A stretch of 64,000 bases of DNA from the NCBI GenBank assembly GCA_037833965.1, contig AP031357.1, forward strand, positions 11,552,001 through 11,616,000. The letters are read 5' to 3'. Under the pieces are notes generated by a model, which saw only the letters and a list, made by a program, of their open reading frames with translations, ran no database searches and had not been told where the DNA came from. The translations under genes and the position numbers were made by a program. Below, in pieces: positions 36,001-47,934 of the stretch (position 1 is its first letter; every line of letters starts with the position of its first letter). The DNA comes from Marchantia polymorpha subsp. ruderalis (Eukaryota; Streptophyta; Marchantiopsida; Marchantiales; Marchantiaceae).

Positions 36001-39000
36001 AAAGGTTTGAAACTAAATCACAAATTTGTATATACAATCCAAGTTATAAGATTGCATCATCTGTCACAAATTCATCAAGATATTCATAGGTTTTGAATTT
36101 CAATTGCTTTGAAATTAACAGCTTAAATATAAGAATGATAGCACATGAAATTATGCATTGGAATAGATGATCATTCAAGTACAAATATGATCGCTTATCA
36201 TTTTGTGATAATGTGGGGTTATATAAGTTTTCTGAGACATAAATTAGATTCATTATTTCAGATTTGTTTGTACTACTTAAAAATACTTACTTTCAAGTAT
36301 CCAAACATTCCTTGAGCAAAACTTCTATTTAAAAAAATCTATAATTACTATTAATAAGATCAAATTAATACAATTCATTACATTAAAAGCTTAATATTGC
36401 ATAATTTTTTTCTTTTTTATTATATAATGTAAAAAATATCTTACATATTATATATAGAAATATTCTATATAAATTAAGCTATATAAAAAATTTTTTTTTT
36501 TAATGATTCTTAATTTATGTTTGTGATTTTTATACATATACAAAAGGTTAATGAGTTTTAATTAATTGAAAAATGAAGTATTTCGAAAAGTGTAAAAGTA
36601 TTTGATACGTTATTTTTGTTTTAATTATTGAAAAAAATTATTTAGTAAAAAAGATTTATTTTTAAAAAATTAATTGCATAATTGAATATTTTACTAGATT
36701 AGCTTATCAACTTGCGTAATTGCTTAGCTTTTTATTGTACTTAATCATGTATTTTCATATATTTTTTAAAATATTGAAATAGCAATATGTCAGTATTTCA
36801 ATAACATATTAGAGACATTTAGTCCTTAGTGACACTATGATTTTATTTCCATCAATCATGGATTAAACTAATTTTTTACCTTCTATGATGATGAGTCAAA
36901 ATAAAACATAAAGTATATTTAAAAGATCTAAATTATTTGATATTACAATTATCTCTTTGCATTATTATTTATCTCATTATTTTTCTTAAAATCATCATAA
37001 AATTAGATTTTACAACTTGTATCAAATTTTTATCTTATAATAATGAAAGTTTGCATTGATTTTTATCAATTCACAAATCTACCATTCAAAGATGAAGATA
37101 TTATTAGTAGAAGATAGTATTTCACACAAATTATTGCTATATTGAACTGTATTCATAATTATCCATGAAAAAATGAAAAAAAATATATCATTATATTAGG
37201 TTGTCATACTGTTGTTGATAATTCTTAGATACATGAATTTTTTTTAAAAATAGTAATTTTCGTCGTTTTAGTGCATATTTCATTGAGTAACAAGACAACA
37301 AACATATACTTGTTAGCTATAGTACTCATTTAAAATTTGAGATATTGGAAAAATTTTACAATCAGTTTTATGAATGTCAACATCATAAAATGAAGATCAC
37401 TTTTTAATATAGACATGATTTTTATTATTTTTTCAGATAAATTAACATTGATATATTTCTTATTAGTTCACATGAATCAATCGTACAATATAAATTTTTT
37501 TATAAGTTTGTTGTTAACTTCAATATTTTTAAGCATTTATTTACTTCTATTTTGAATATCATGTGATCTATTTTAACCGAGCTTAACATTTTCTTCACTA
37601 TCAATGTTCTTGTGTATATTTATTTGCCACTCATACATTTTTTATTTTAGATTTTGATTCAAAAGTATCATCATGTGTCTTATATGTGCTCATGCAATTG
37701 CATACTAAATCATATATGTAATAGAATAAAATTACAAATTACAAATTAGTTAATTATGATTTGTATACTATATATTTGTTGTTTTCAATTCACACCTTAA
37801 TGTAGTTATAATTCATGAAAGATATGATATATATATATATATATTAATTAATTAATTACAATGATCTTATTTGAACTCAATTTTTTTCAAACAATGTGAT
37901 ATGAATGATGAGTATCAAAACCGATATTTTTTTTATCAATATTTGTTAAATTTGATGTTTGTCACATTGTCATTCTTTTCCATTGTATATGATAGTTGAA
38001 TAATAAAAGTTTGAGGTGATTCATCTAGATAAGATTCTATCAAAAGACTTTTTTAATCCAAAAACTACTATAATTTTGTTTCCAATTTTCCTTACACAGT
38101 CTTTGTTTATTAATCAACCATTATTGATTATTGATTTTATATTATGAAAAAAATAATTTGTTGATCAAAGTTGTTTTATTTCTAATTCTTAAGGGATAGG
38201 AGGTTTCTTTTTGCAAATAAAATTATTACAATTATGCAAAAGAACATTTTGTCTTTGGAGGAATTTCAAATGAAGTTGCAAGTATGTAGTAGAAAAAATT
38301 CGAATTTAGTTGCAGAATTGATTTCCACTACATCTAAAAGTGAATCTTGTAAAGTTTTGCAATAATCTCATGATTCAATTTATTATCTTCAGCTTAGACA
38401 TGTTTGATCGCCTAACTTCTAGCTCTTTAAATCTGGCACGTCTTCTTGTATTTATTCATCTAGATCTACATTGCATTGTTTGAACAAAACTAGCCCTAAT
38501 GTGTATAATATAATATGTGAAATTTCTCTTGCATTCAGATATTTGGTATTGTTCTCCATCACGTTAAGTTTTTTGCAGACAATGTGATATTGCAATATCT
38601 TGTGTTTATTCCATGCATAATTTAATACCACTATTATGATTTCTTCTGCTTTTATTGATATCTTCAATTCAACTTTTTCTCACATACCTTTTAATGTGCT
38701 CTATGATATTATCTAATTAGATTAAATTTTTTGTTTGATGAGTATTATTACCATATTCATACTCATATCGTTGATTATGAGGTGAAATAGTATGTTGATT
38801 ATGACTAAATCCTTGAAGAACATGTTCATAATGAAACAATGATTATAGATTTCATGTGATACAGTTTTAGATTGATTGTTATCCGTTTGTTGGGGTTGTA
38901 ATACAAGTTGAAGAATATCAATCAAAGTTTACAAGTAAATTGTGTATAATGATCAAATCTTTGCAAAAGAAATTCAAGCTTTATGTCGTTCAAATGTTCT

Positions 39001-39154
39001 GAAGATACGAATGTCAACTTTAACATGTTTCTTAGAAAATGCAGGATATATCACCATATTAGATGACATGAAATTTTTAATTTTTAAAGTTACAGTTTAA
39101 TGTGTAGTCTGTTTTATGCAACACATTTTACTGCTCCATAAAGGGCTCTAGCAA

Positions 39155-39197
<43 letters not shown>

Positions 39198-39300
39198 GTG
39201 AATGAAAAAAGTTTTTGAATCTTGTTTTATGTATTTAAGATATTTTAGTTGCATATGTGGCATAGTTAAAAAAATGTCAAAATGCAACTGAAATAAGTGA
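33060..39300. other. AT-rich gene-less block, about 6.2 kb
   Basis: Composition changes abruptly near 33.06 kb to very high A+T with very few CG dinucleotides, and returns near 39.3 kb. No ORF exceeds about 72 codons. TA-dinucleotide runs lie at 37827-37844 and 39158-39192. I recognise no plastid or mitochondrial gene, so organelle DNA transfer is not supported. Loss of CpG with excess TG/CA would fit long-term cytosine methylation and deamination of silent DNA. Confidence 0.75.
39158..39192. repeat. (AT)n microsatellite
   Basis: Seventeen uninterrupted AT dinucleotides lie near the right edge of the AT-rich block. A second run at 37827-37844 leads into TTAA-repeat sequence to 37858. Confidence 0.95.
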
Positions 39301-40988
39301 TGTTATTGAGCATAACCCTGGTAATCCATTTGATTGATTGAAACCGGACGTCTTGACATAATATACCTCATTCGCCAAATGAAAAGCTCTCCCATTTACA
39401 TGTGATATGGTGATGATCAAAATCTTAAAACGTTCGTGACTTTCTGTAATGATCTCGAAAACACGTTCGACTAGATCTCAATGCAACAAGAGCAAGAAAA
39501 TGAAGAAAAGCAAACAAAACCCAATTCATTTCTTTACATTGAAATGTCCATTCCATTGGAATTTACATAACCCGTGTTCAAATCGAAAGCAAAAAGAAAT
39601 GGATACCAGTTGGAATTAACAGCAATCCACATGATCCAGCAGCAGATCACCTGCCGCAGAGTTATGGTCTGATTCGACCTTACAGATGGAAGGAGCTTCC
39701 GGCTTGGAAGGGAATAAACGGCGCGGCGCGAAGCAGAAGAGAATATTCTGTAAACCCAAGATCAGAGCTTTATTGCCGGGACATGAACGTCCACAAGTTC
39801 AGATCGGCCATGTCCAGAATACGAGCCCGCATCATCGGAATCGGAGGAACATACTCTTCGTGCGACGGAAGCAAGCAAGCAAGCACGCAGTGCGGAAGTA
39901 CACGCGCACCAGCAGCGAGAGCATCCAAATAGTAAAATAGAGGGCGCAGCGCAGCACCTACTTCGGCATCTACGAGAGACGATGCGCATTTCCCATGGCC
40001 GGTCAGTGACCACCCGACATCGGTAGCCACGGGCCAGAAGTACGTCGTCACGAGAAATTCACTCCGGGGCACATTTTGTAAATGTCTGGACACGGAAGTC
40101 GGCGCGACTCACATGTGGACCGCGGGTCACTGAATATTCCCCCGGTTTAGATCGTAACGGATCCGCGCCCGAATATGCCCGCAGCATCTGGTGGGATATG
40201 CAGGGATCTGCAGAAGGCTCCGAGACTTCACGTTATGGATGGTGGCGCTCGCCGTCCTCTGCATGAGAGTCTTATTTCAGACCCCCCGCGACGGCCAATA
40301 CCAATCCATGCCCCGCTCACATTCACATTCAGCAGCAGTTTACCGCTTCCTGTTCCGACCGCTTCAGGCCCCCATTGCATGGCCTGAGCAGAGGAGACGA
40401 GCGCTAGCCTAGACTGTCAGAAGCTGAAGATGGTGGTGTAGCTGGTAAGTAGCTCAGCTGAGAGTGAGTGAGTTAAGTAAGAAAGCCTCGTTAGCGCTTC
40501 AGTGGGGTCTCAGAGATTTCTTGGTGGGGGTGGATTTGAGGGAGAGAAGGGAGGGAGGGAGGGGAGAGCACAGTGCCTGCCAGCGAGTCAGGGAGCCAGC
40601 CAAAGTTGGCCAAAATTGGCCACAGGGGTCTTGGGGGTATTCGAGCATCGGTGTGCGTGACGAGAAGACATTCGGTCCATTGTGGATTTGCACTGTGTTG
40701 CGATTATTCGGTCGCTGTGCTCTTTAAAGGTGCATCGCCCGTTCGCTTCGTGTAGCCAGGAAGTGGTGGGCAGGTCGGGCGTGAGAGGCCTGGAGTGGGG
40801 GCACTATTGGAGTTTGGTGATTTTCTGCAGAGTATGCAGACACGGCGCTTGAGCTTTTCCGCTGCGCCTCGTCGTCGATCGGTCGACGATTACTTGCTGT
40901 AGAATGTGGACACGCAGCTCGCTTTATTGACCGAAATCCAGCAGCAGCAGCAGCCCCGCTGCAGCAGCATCCCTGCTCCAGAGGCACG
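39301..40988 (+). promoter_or_regulatory. GC-rich upstream region of the TH2-like gene
   Basis: Composition rises sharply in GC from about 39.6 kb. Purine-rich (GGGA)n sequence is present near 40541-40567, a repeated TTGGCCAAAATTGGCC element near 40606-40621, and CAG repeats near 40939-40952 just before the start codon. A promoter and leader for the gene at 40989 is the simplest reading. A minus frame at 39770-40093 (107 codons) ends at a TAA that overlaps an AATAAA on the minus strand, so a short antisense transcript is conceivable, but no domain or upstream exon supports a gene. Confidence 0.5.
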
Positions 40989-42815
40989 ATGATGAGCTGC
41001 GCTTTGCCTTCGGCAGCAGCTCTGTCCGATTATTTAACCGACCGCGAGCAGTCTTTCGTCAACGTGTTCGCATTGTCGAAGCTGAAGCCTGAGAATTGCC
41101 AGATTGCTCAGGAGACTAGCTTCGCGCAGGCATTGATTTCAGTCTCCCACCACATGGAGGTGCTTATGAGAAATTCCACGCTGGTTTCTTCCGCCTTCGA
41201 TTCGACTCTGCGTACGCACCCTGCCGCGGAGAAGATGCAGCAGTTTCTTGAATCGGTGAAACCCGTCCAGGCCATTCAGCCTTGGACCGCGGTCCTGCGC
41301 ATGCACGATTTTTTGGAGGCCACTATTAGCAATCTCCTCACACAAGCTTTCGCCGGGCCGAATCCGCTCGACGCATCCCATATCCAGGCGTGCAGGACGG
41401 TGATGGAAGAGGAGCTGCTCAAGAAGCTGCCGGAGGACATGAGCCCTGCAGAGATGGAGCAACTGCGCGGAATTTTTTCTACCGTCCTGCAGTGCGAGCT
41501 GGCATTGTTGGAGTCATCTCTCGCCAAGAAGGGCTTGGCAGTTCCGGAGCTGGCCAAGCTGAACAAGAGCCCGTGGCACCCTTCCAACATTCTTTTCACG
41601 ACAGACTTCGACATCACCTGCACGCAGGTCGATTCATGCTACTCATTGGTACAGGCAGCGGAAGTCGCAGCGGGCAAAAGACCCACATCGCTGAAATTCG
41701 CCCCCGAGGCACTCCACGAAGAGTACGAGTCGATTCTGGTCCGACATGCCGAGCGCCAAAAGGCGACCTTTCTCAGCTTCGACAGTCAGGAGCCCGAGGC
41801 CGAGGACCCCACCTACTGGCGCGATGCAGACCATTCCGAGAACCGATTCCTGTGCGGCATGGACCCATCGTTGCAATCTCTCTGCAAGCCGCTCGCCGAC
41901 GACATCACGACGTCCGAAGGCGAAGGCCCCCCTGCGCCATACAACGAGGCCGGGCTGCGCAAGGCGCTCGTCAAATTGGCGAAGCTCGAGGTGCTGTGCA
42001 ACGAGGACGTTGTGGCAGCGCGAGTGCTGAGCGGCGCCACGAAGGACGAGATTCGCGCCGAGGCCAGGAAGGTGCTCATGCGGCCCAACTGCGTCGAGGT
42101 GCTGCAGCAGCTCGAGCAACTCGGTACGCCCATTCACGTGGTGTCGGCCAACTGGTCGCGCGACCTCATCCTCGGCGGGCTGCCCGACCTGCGCCGCGAC
42201 CAGCTCTTCGTCCACTGCAACGACCTGTCGTTCGACGCGGCGGGCGCCTCGGAGGGCACTCTTGACATGACCGTGGTCGACGCCTTCGACAAGGAGAAAA
42301 CGCTGCGGACGCTCCGCCGCTTGCCTGCGCTGATGACATCTGTCAGCGCCCGCGACGATTCCGACGAATCTCCCGCCCGGAGCTCGGCCCGGCCGGTCGA
42401 CCGAATGCTCGTGTACTTGGGCGACAGCCACACCGATCTGTTGGGCCTGCTGGAGGCGGATTTGGGAATCGTGATCGGCGAGAGCCCTCTGCTGAGGAGA
42501 GTTCTCTCCCTCTACGACATCGAGCTTCTGCCTCTCACCGAGGCCACGGCGCACATCGCCGTGGCTCGCTTGTGCGGCTCTACGTGGAGCTGTCGGAAAT
42601 CGGGGATTTTGTTCGAGGCTCAGGGGTGGACGGACGTCGAAGCTTGCCTCTTCGGGCGAGGAGAGATGAGTTCGGATTCGCCGCTCTTGGCGAAGATCGA
42701 GAAGTTGATTGAAGAAACTCGAAGTCAACAACAACAACAACAATCGATGCCGTATGATGACAGGGTTCGGGACATCACACCGTTTTCTTTGGATATGATC
42801 AAGGTTTCATCTTGA
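40989..42815 (+). CDS. TH2: TH2-like thiamine monophosphate phosphatase (TENA-like region plus HAD domain)
   Basis: A single open frame of 608 aa. The C-terminal two-thirds is a HAD phosphatase of the plant TH2 type: motif I DFDITCT (Asp206, Asp208), motif II HVVSANWS (Ser386), the lysine motif DKEKT (around Lys437) and motif IV YLGDSHTDLLGLLEADLGIV (Asp479, Asp483). It ends with the family's closing ILFEAQGWTDVEACLFG segment. TH2 dephosphorylates thiamine monophosphate to thiamine, the step before conversion to thiamine diphosphate. The N-terminal ~200 residues occupy the place of the TENA/THI-4 domain (helical, with MSPAEMEQL before the HAD part) but keep little of its signature and look shortened. 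No obvious transit peptide follows the start MMSC. A glutamine run (residues 580-585) lies near the C-terminus. The frame is intronless and GC-rich, lying between two AT-rich blocks. The HAD assignment is strong; TENA activity is doubtful. Confidence 0.88.
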   Translation: MMSCALPSAAALSDYLTDREQSFVNVFALSKLKPENCQIAQETSFAQALISVSHHMEVLMRNSTLVSSAFDSTLRTHPAAEKMQQFLESVKPVQAIQPWTAVLRMHDFLEATISNLLTQAFAGPNPLDASHIQACRTVMEEELLKKLPEDMSPAEMEQLRGIFSTVLQCELALLESSLAKKGLAVPELAKLNKSPWHPSNILFTTDFDITCTQVDSCYSLVQAAEVAAGKRPTSLKFAPEALHEEYESILVRHAERQKATFLSFDSQEPEAEDPTYWRDADHSENRFLCGMDPSLQSLCKPLADDITTSEGEGPPAPYNEAGLRKALVKLAKLEVLCNEDVVAARVLSGATKDEIRAEARKVLMRPNCVEVLQQLEQLGTPIHVVSANWSRDLILGGLPDLRRDQLFVHCNDLSFDAAGASEGTLDMTVVDAFDKEKTLRTLRRLPALMTSVSARDDSDESPARSSARPVDRMLVYLGDSHTDLLGLLEADLGIVIGESPLLRRVLSLYDIELLPLTEATAHIAVARLCGSTWSCRKSGILFEAQGWTDVEACLFGRGEMSSDSPLLAKIEKLIEETRSQQQQQQSMPYDDRVRDITPFSLDMIKVSS

Positions 42816-43859
42816 GCCTTTCGCTTGTATGATTAGTATTATAGTTTGGGTCGTCCTATCTGACGAGAACGTAGTCGCCGCCTAGAGCCGTCCTTCTCTC
42901 CAGCCAGTATAGAAAAAAATTCAAAGTTTTGGTAGTTAGTGTACACTTTCCTGTGATGATTATTGCAGACGTGCTTCATTCAGCCGCGCGGGGTCCTTCA
43001 TGTTTTGTGGGGATGAGAGATTGATTCAACACGATCAAGAAAATGAAGATTCCGTTGTTGGAGAGGAAGAGTGGGCCCAGCGATTTTTCAGTTGGTTGAG
43101 CACGTTCGGTGTACACAAATACGATCAGAAACAGAGAGTAGTTGTTGACAAGCAAGACATGTACATAATAAACTTATTCTTACCCACGTTCACAATATTT
43201 GATCTCTTCAGTGTCCAGACTTCTTCATATGGTTGCTGTTTATTGTCAGAATGTCTGGAGAGGTGGAATACTCCGTCCATTTTGTCGAACCACAATGGAC
43301 GAGTATATGCCTCATTCGTACGAAGGCAAAGCCTTATCTTCCAATGTGAGACGGATGTGTTGTTTTGCTGTACGCATCAATCATGTCTTCAGGAATGAAA
43401 AGAAGAGTCCTGACAGTAAACCGGCATTATAATCACTTCATGGTGAATTCTTCGTCTCTACACAAGAGTCCGACCGGTGCAAGCACTTAAGTATCCGGCT
43501 TCTCTGTACTACGACAATTCGCGCAACCTACTTTCGTCACGAAGAAGAAAAAGCTAATGGCAATCGCACTAGCGCGTATACCACCAAGTGCAAACTGTCT
43601 CTGGTGCACACGTAGTGTACCATATAGATGATATATTTTTCAGTTTCTAACCCTAACTTGATCTAGAAAGCTCCAAAATATGACGTAAACTACAGACCGA
43701 GTGCTTTTGGTGTGAGCTTTTGAAGATTTACTTCGGGTTGCAGTACTCGGCTTCGGTGAAAATGTGCATTGAAGGAACCTACAAACATACTCAACTGTTA
43801 TGCTTTGACCACTTGAGAGCATTTTCAAAATTCGATGTTTTCACTTCAAAATCATAAGT
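42816..43859 (+). other. 3' flank of the TH2-like gene
   Basis: A possible poly(A) signal AATAAA lies at 43167-43172, about 350 bases after the stop. A 132-codon frame (43000-43398) has no domain and is probably untranslated. Sequence after 43440 shows no gene. Confidence 0.5.
43167..43172 (+). terminator. Candidate poly(A) signal AATAAA for the TH2-like gene
   Basis: A canonical hexamer on the coding strand 352 bases after the TH2 stop codon, followed by T-rich sequence. Plant poly(A) signals are loose, so this is a candidate only. Confidence 0.35.
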
Positions 43860-46850
43860 GGCAGAACCAGAGGCACAAACCCCATTAAGTATTATTGTCG
43901 CTATGGAACATGAATTTTATCGAATAATGTTAGATCATGTAAACATATACGATATGCTGATCAGCATGGAGCCAGTGATAGCATTTGGTACATTTGGATA
44001 ATGTTGATTTACTCCGAAATATTATGAAGCAATCAATATGAGAAAGAAAAATATATATCTTTTCATGAGATGTGGGCCAAGACATACATTGAGCAAAATA
44101 TACATCCAGTTAATCATAACCTCTTACTGAAATGAATACTCCCGTATATAACAAAATATGTCTTCCACGAGCTAGAAAAAATATACATGTCAAGTCTTAA
44201 ATAACAAAAGTGTTTCAAAATATTGAAACATATTTCAGAATTGAATTATGATGCACAAGGATATTCCACTTGTTACACAACTCACACATGACTCCTTTCA
44301 AAATCTGTAAGGTGATGAGATTTTATATAAAACATTATTCAGTATCAGCGAAGAGCGATAAAAAGACTAAAATTGAACCATTCTTGAAGTCTCACGCTGA
44401 TGATGTAGTTAAAGATGATAACATCCTGTTACCTATTTCAATTAAAAAGATAAATACGACATAAACAGTCATAAATTTGAAGTCTTGATATACATTTATG
44501 ATCAATATCAAACGTTCTCATGACAGATATTTTTGAACTTGAGCATAATAACATTTTTATGATAACCTTGTAGATAGAATGATGGTTTTTTGAATCCAAT
44601 TATGTTTCTTATAGTTCGTACGATTTAATTTGACATCTTTTTTTTTTACAATGTTTTTACTCTGGATATTATGAATTCAAACCTGCTTATCGTGACAAAT
44701 TTTAACACGGGGATTATGTACATCATTATAGTTAATCTAGGATAAATTTAAAATTCATTTAAAAAATATTGTGATTTTTTTTCAAATGATAAAAAATCAA
44801 TTTGTTTTAGATTTAGATGTTTCGATTTGATTCATTTTAATATGGCTTAATAGTGTATTCAAGCTAGAATTAAATCTCTGAATAAAGCATGAGAGTTTTT
44901 GCTCAACTAGAATTCAAAACGACAATACTGAAAATCATTAGTGAATACAAATTTGTAGAAATGAAAAATTTTCGTTTATATCTTTAAGGTTATTTGGAGG
45001 TTTAGCAAGTAGTGTGAAATTTTCGAAGGAGGAAATGAAATAGTTGGAATTTCAGTCAAGTATGCCGAGCATGAGCTTGTGAGCTCACAGAATCATACAG
45101 CCGAAATTTTTGATACAATTTTTTCACATTTTAAAATTTTTGCAAAATTAGCTCATAAATGCATTTATTTTAGATATTATATGAGAGTTGTTAATTTTTT
45201 GAAGTATAATACATGAATAACAGTATTCTTTTTCAATTGATTTGACCTCATTGCATTAAATAAGAATCAAAATTAGTAGCTAAAAGTTAATATACATCAT
45301 GACATATCCCAAAATGCATTGTCTTATGTGTATTTAATTTTTCTTTAGTTTTATGCTATATGATATTTCTTTTAGGTCTCTCCATCTTCTTACTTTGATA
45401 ATGAAAGTCTTGTTGCAAGGATGATGTTGGAACATTGAATAAATTAATAACAAGAGATTTGAGATTTCGTATGATAAAAGAGCTTTAAAAACTGCAATAC
45501 TCTCTTTTATGAAGAGTGATTTGACATAGAATCTAAAAAAAATTCTGTTAATTTTTGTAAAAAATTCGAATCAAAATTGGATCTCAATAGATGTTACTGT
45601 GAAATTAAAGATTCATCAGTATGATGATAGAAGAATTGCAAGAATCTTTATGTTAAAAATCTTCAGATTGTATCGAGAGCTATTTAAATGATTCAAGAAG
45701 TATTAAAAAAAAATACATTATCAATCCAAGATTGATTTTTTGCAAGTTTCATTGAATCTCAAGTAAATTTTTTTCAAATAAGTTGTTGCAACTAACGCTG
45801 TATATGAATATTTTATTTTTTAACTATTACATTTCATCCGGAATAAAAAAAAGTTTCATCATTATTAATTTCAATATCATGCAAATGGAAAATATTTCAA
45901 ATTTATATTGCTTTGCAATTCAAATCTCAATCTATCTAGATTAATTTTTGTAAAACCTTTTGACTCAACCAATATATCGGAGGAAATTTTTGACACCAAA
46001 AACATCTTTAAAACTTCATAGAGTTGAACAATTGCTTGTTCCTAATATTGACAACTCTAACGTGTTTCACTTTTATTTATAATTTGATGAAAAAAATACA
46101 AGATAAAATAATATTGACATATATTTGAAATTCAATATAAAAATTACATGAATTTCAGTGTTGTTGCAGAATGAGTTGATGAATAATACCACATGTATCA
46201 ACATATACATACACTCAAAAATAGCATGATACATGTTGTAAGAGGTTACATAGATAGATTCATCTAAGCATATTCATTTCTTTTCATCGAAGAAAAAAAA
46301 GTAATATCTTGTAGAATGAGCATGAATTTCTATATAAAAATTCTCATAAATTAAAAGAAAAATTTGCAACCTTGATGTGATTAGAATTAATAAAGATTTG
46401 AGTTGAAGTCTATTTATAAAGAGTATGAATTTATTGATTTATTTGGAAAAAAATAAATATTTTTTTGAAATAAAAAATTGCAAAATTTGTAATTAGATTT
46501 AAATCTAAGCAGCATTCTTGCTAAAAGGCCTCTTAAATTTTCCGAAAGAATTGCAGATTTTTTTTATTTAAAGTTTGAATAAATCAGAAACTTGATTAAT
46601 GTAGACAGTTTTCTTGCAAGTTGAAGAATTTGAATTTTTAATTCATATTTTAAAATATTTGACATATTTGATAGTAAAAATGAACTATACTCATGTATAA
46701 TAATGAGAAAACTTAGGATAGATCTAAATTTGTAGTTGTTGCCTTTATCAATCTATTCAATTTTAGATTGGACCTCAAAAATTTAATCATGACTTAGTGG
46801 AGAATTGATTGTGGATGACATTCCCGATTGAATGCAGAAAATTCTGAGTT
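43860..46850. other. Second AT-rich gene-less block, about 3 kb
   Basis: It has the same character as the block at 33.06-39.3 kb: very high A+T, scarce CG, no ORF beyond about 64 codons, and fairly sharp borders. No organelle gene fragment was recognised. With the first block it brackets the GC-rich TH2 island. Confidence 0.7.
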
Positions 46851-47934
46851 TCAACAATATAATGTATTTAGGCGGAGTAAAAACAATATAATCAAATGTT
46901 GGCATAAGAAATCACGAGGATGTATCATGTCAAGCTGCACGCAAACATGCTGCTCTGAAATAGTTGTCAAAGCTGACTCGAGTATCGTGATTGATGTTGT
47001 GATGTAGATCCATATATTGAAGCATCCGTCGCGAAACTTTCTTCTTCGAATTTCTTTCTTTCTCCCGAAACTCTCTTCTAAACTAATCTTCTTCTTTAGC
47101 AAAACAATCTGAATGGGAGCACACCAAGCAATTCAGCAAAAAAGATCGAAAGACCGCATCAAGATGTAAATGATAGGATGAGCTACGCCCAAATGGGGAG
47201 GAATGTACCACATGAGTCAGCCATGGAAACTACAGTACATAGGTCGTGACAAGACGGAAATGAAAGGATAGAGGCTCTTGTGCCTGATACTGAAGAAGGA
47301 AGAGATTGCAGGTTTGGCCTAACGAAAATGCACACGTATCTGTATAATGAGTAAAATCGAAGTCAGTATGAATAATGCGCCGGTCTCATTAATAGCCAGG
47401 CTTTTCAGAACGAGAGTGTCTTGGCTGAAGCTGATTGGCAGCATGGCATATTCGAATCAGACTATGATCAGAGAGGCTTCAGATTGGAGCCCCCATTTTA
47501 GCGACCTCCCCTCCAAGAAGGTCGGACTCACGCTCGCTGCCTTTGCACTCTTGAGTCTTGATGCTTGGGCCCACACCGAGGGAGGGGCACAGACGCTGAA
47601 GCGACACACAGTCATGATGTCTATCACAGACTGGTGTTCGTTCGTGTACAATTTATGTGGGTTGCGTGATTGCAAAGCTGGAACAGCAATTACTGCCCTC
47701 CATCGCGCTCGGATGCTGTGAACTGCGAGCTTGGATTGGATTCTAGGTAGGAGCTGTGAATAAGTTTTGATCTGTCACCTCAGATTTGAAGAGAATCATC
47801 AAATCGCAGCACGTGGCGAGAGTTGAAGCAAATCAAGATGGGGCATCCATCTTGCTAGAAAGGCATCACAATACATCGTGTGATATTGTGGAAATTGGAT
47901 CGGGAAGAACAGGTGTGAAGAAAGTGCGCAAGAA
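46851..47934 (+). promoter_or_regulatory. Upstream region of the palmitoyl-protein thioesterase gene
   Basis: Composition returns to normal at about 46.85 kb. A 124-codon frame at 47347-47721 has no domain. The region directly before 47935 is the presumed promoter and leader of the thioesterase gene; no specific element was identified. Confidence 0.45.

Noticed and set aside
33060..39300. AT-rich block as inserted plastid or mitochondrial DNA
   Set aside because: No organelle gene or rRNA/tRNA fragment could be recognised and no ORF of useful length exists.
39770..40093. 107-codon minus ORF ending at an AATAAA
   Set aside because: No domain, promoter or upstream exon supports it, and it lies in the GC-rich upstream region of TH2.
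41276..42743. Long antisense ORFs over TH2, including a 366-codon minus frame
   Set aside because: They arise from the GC-rich codon bias of the TH2 frame; the plus frame has the HAD motifs.
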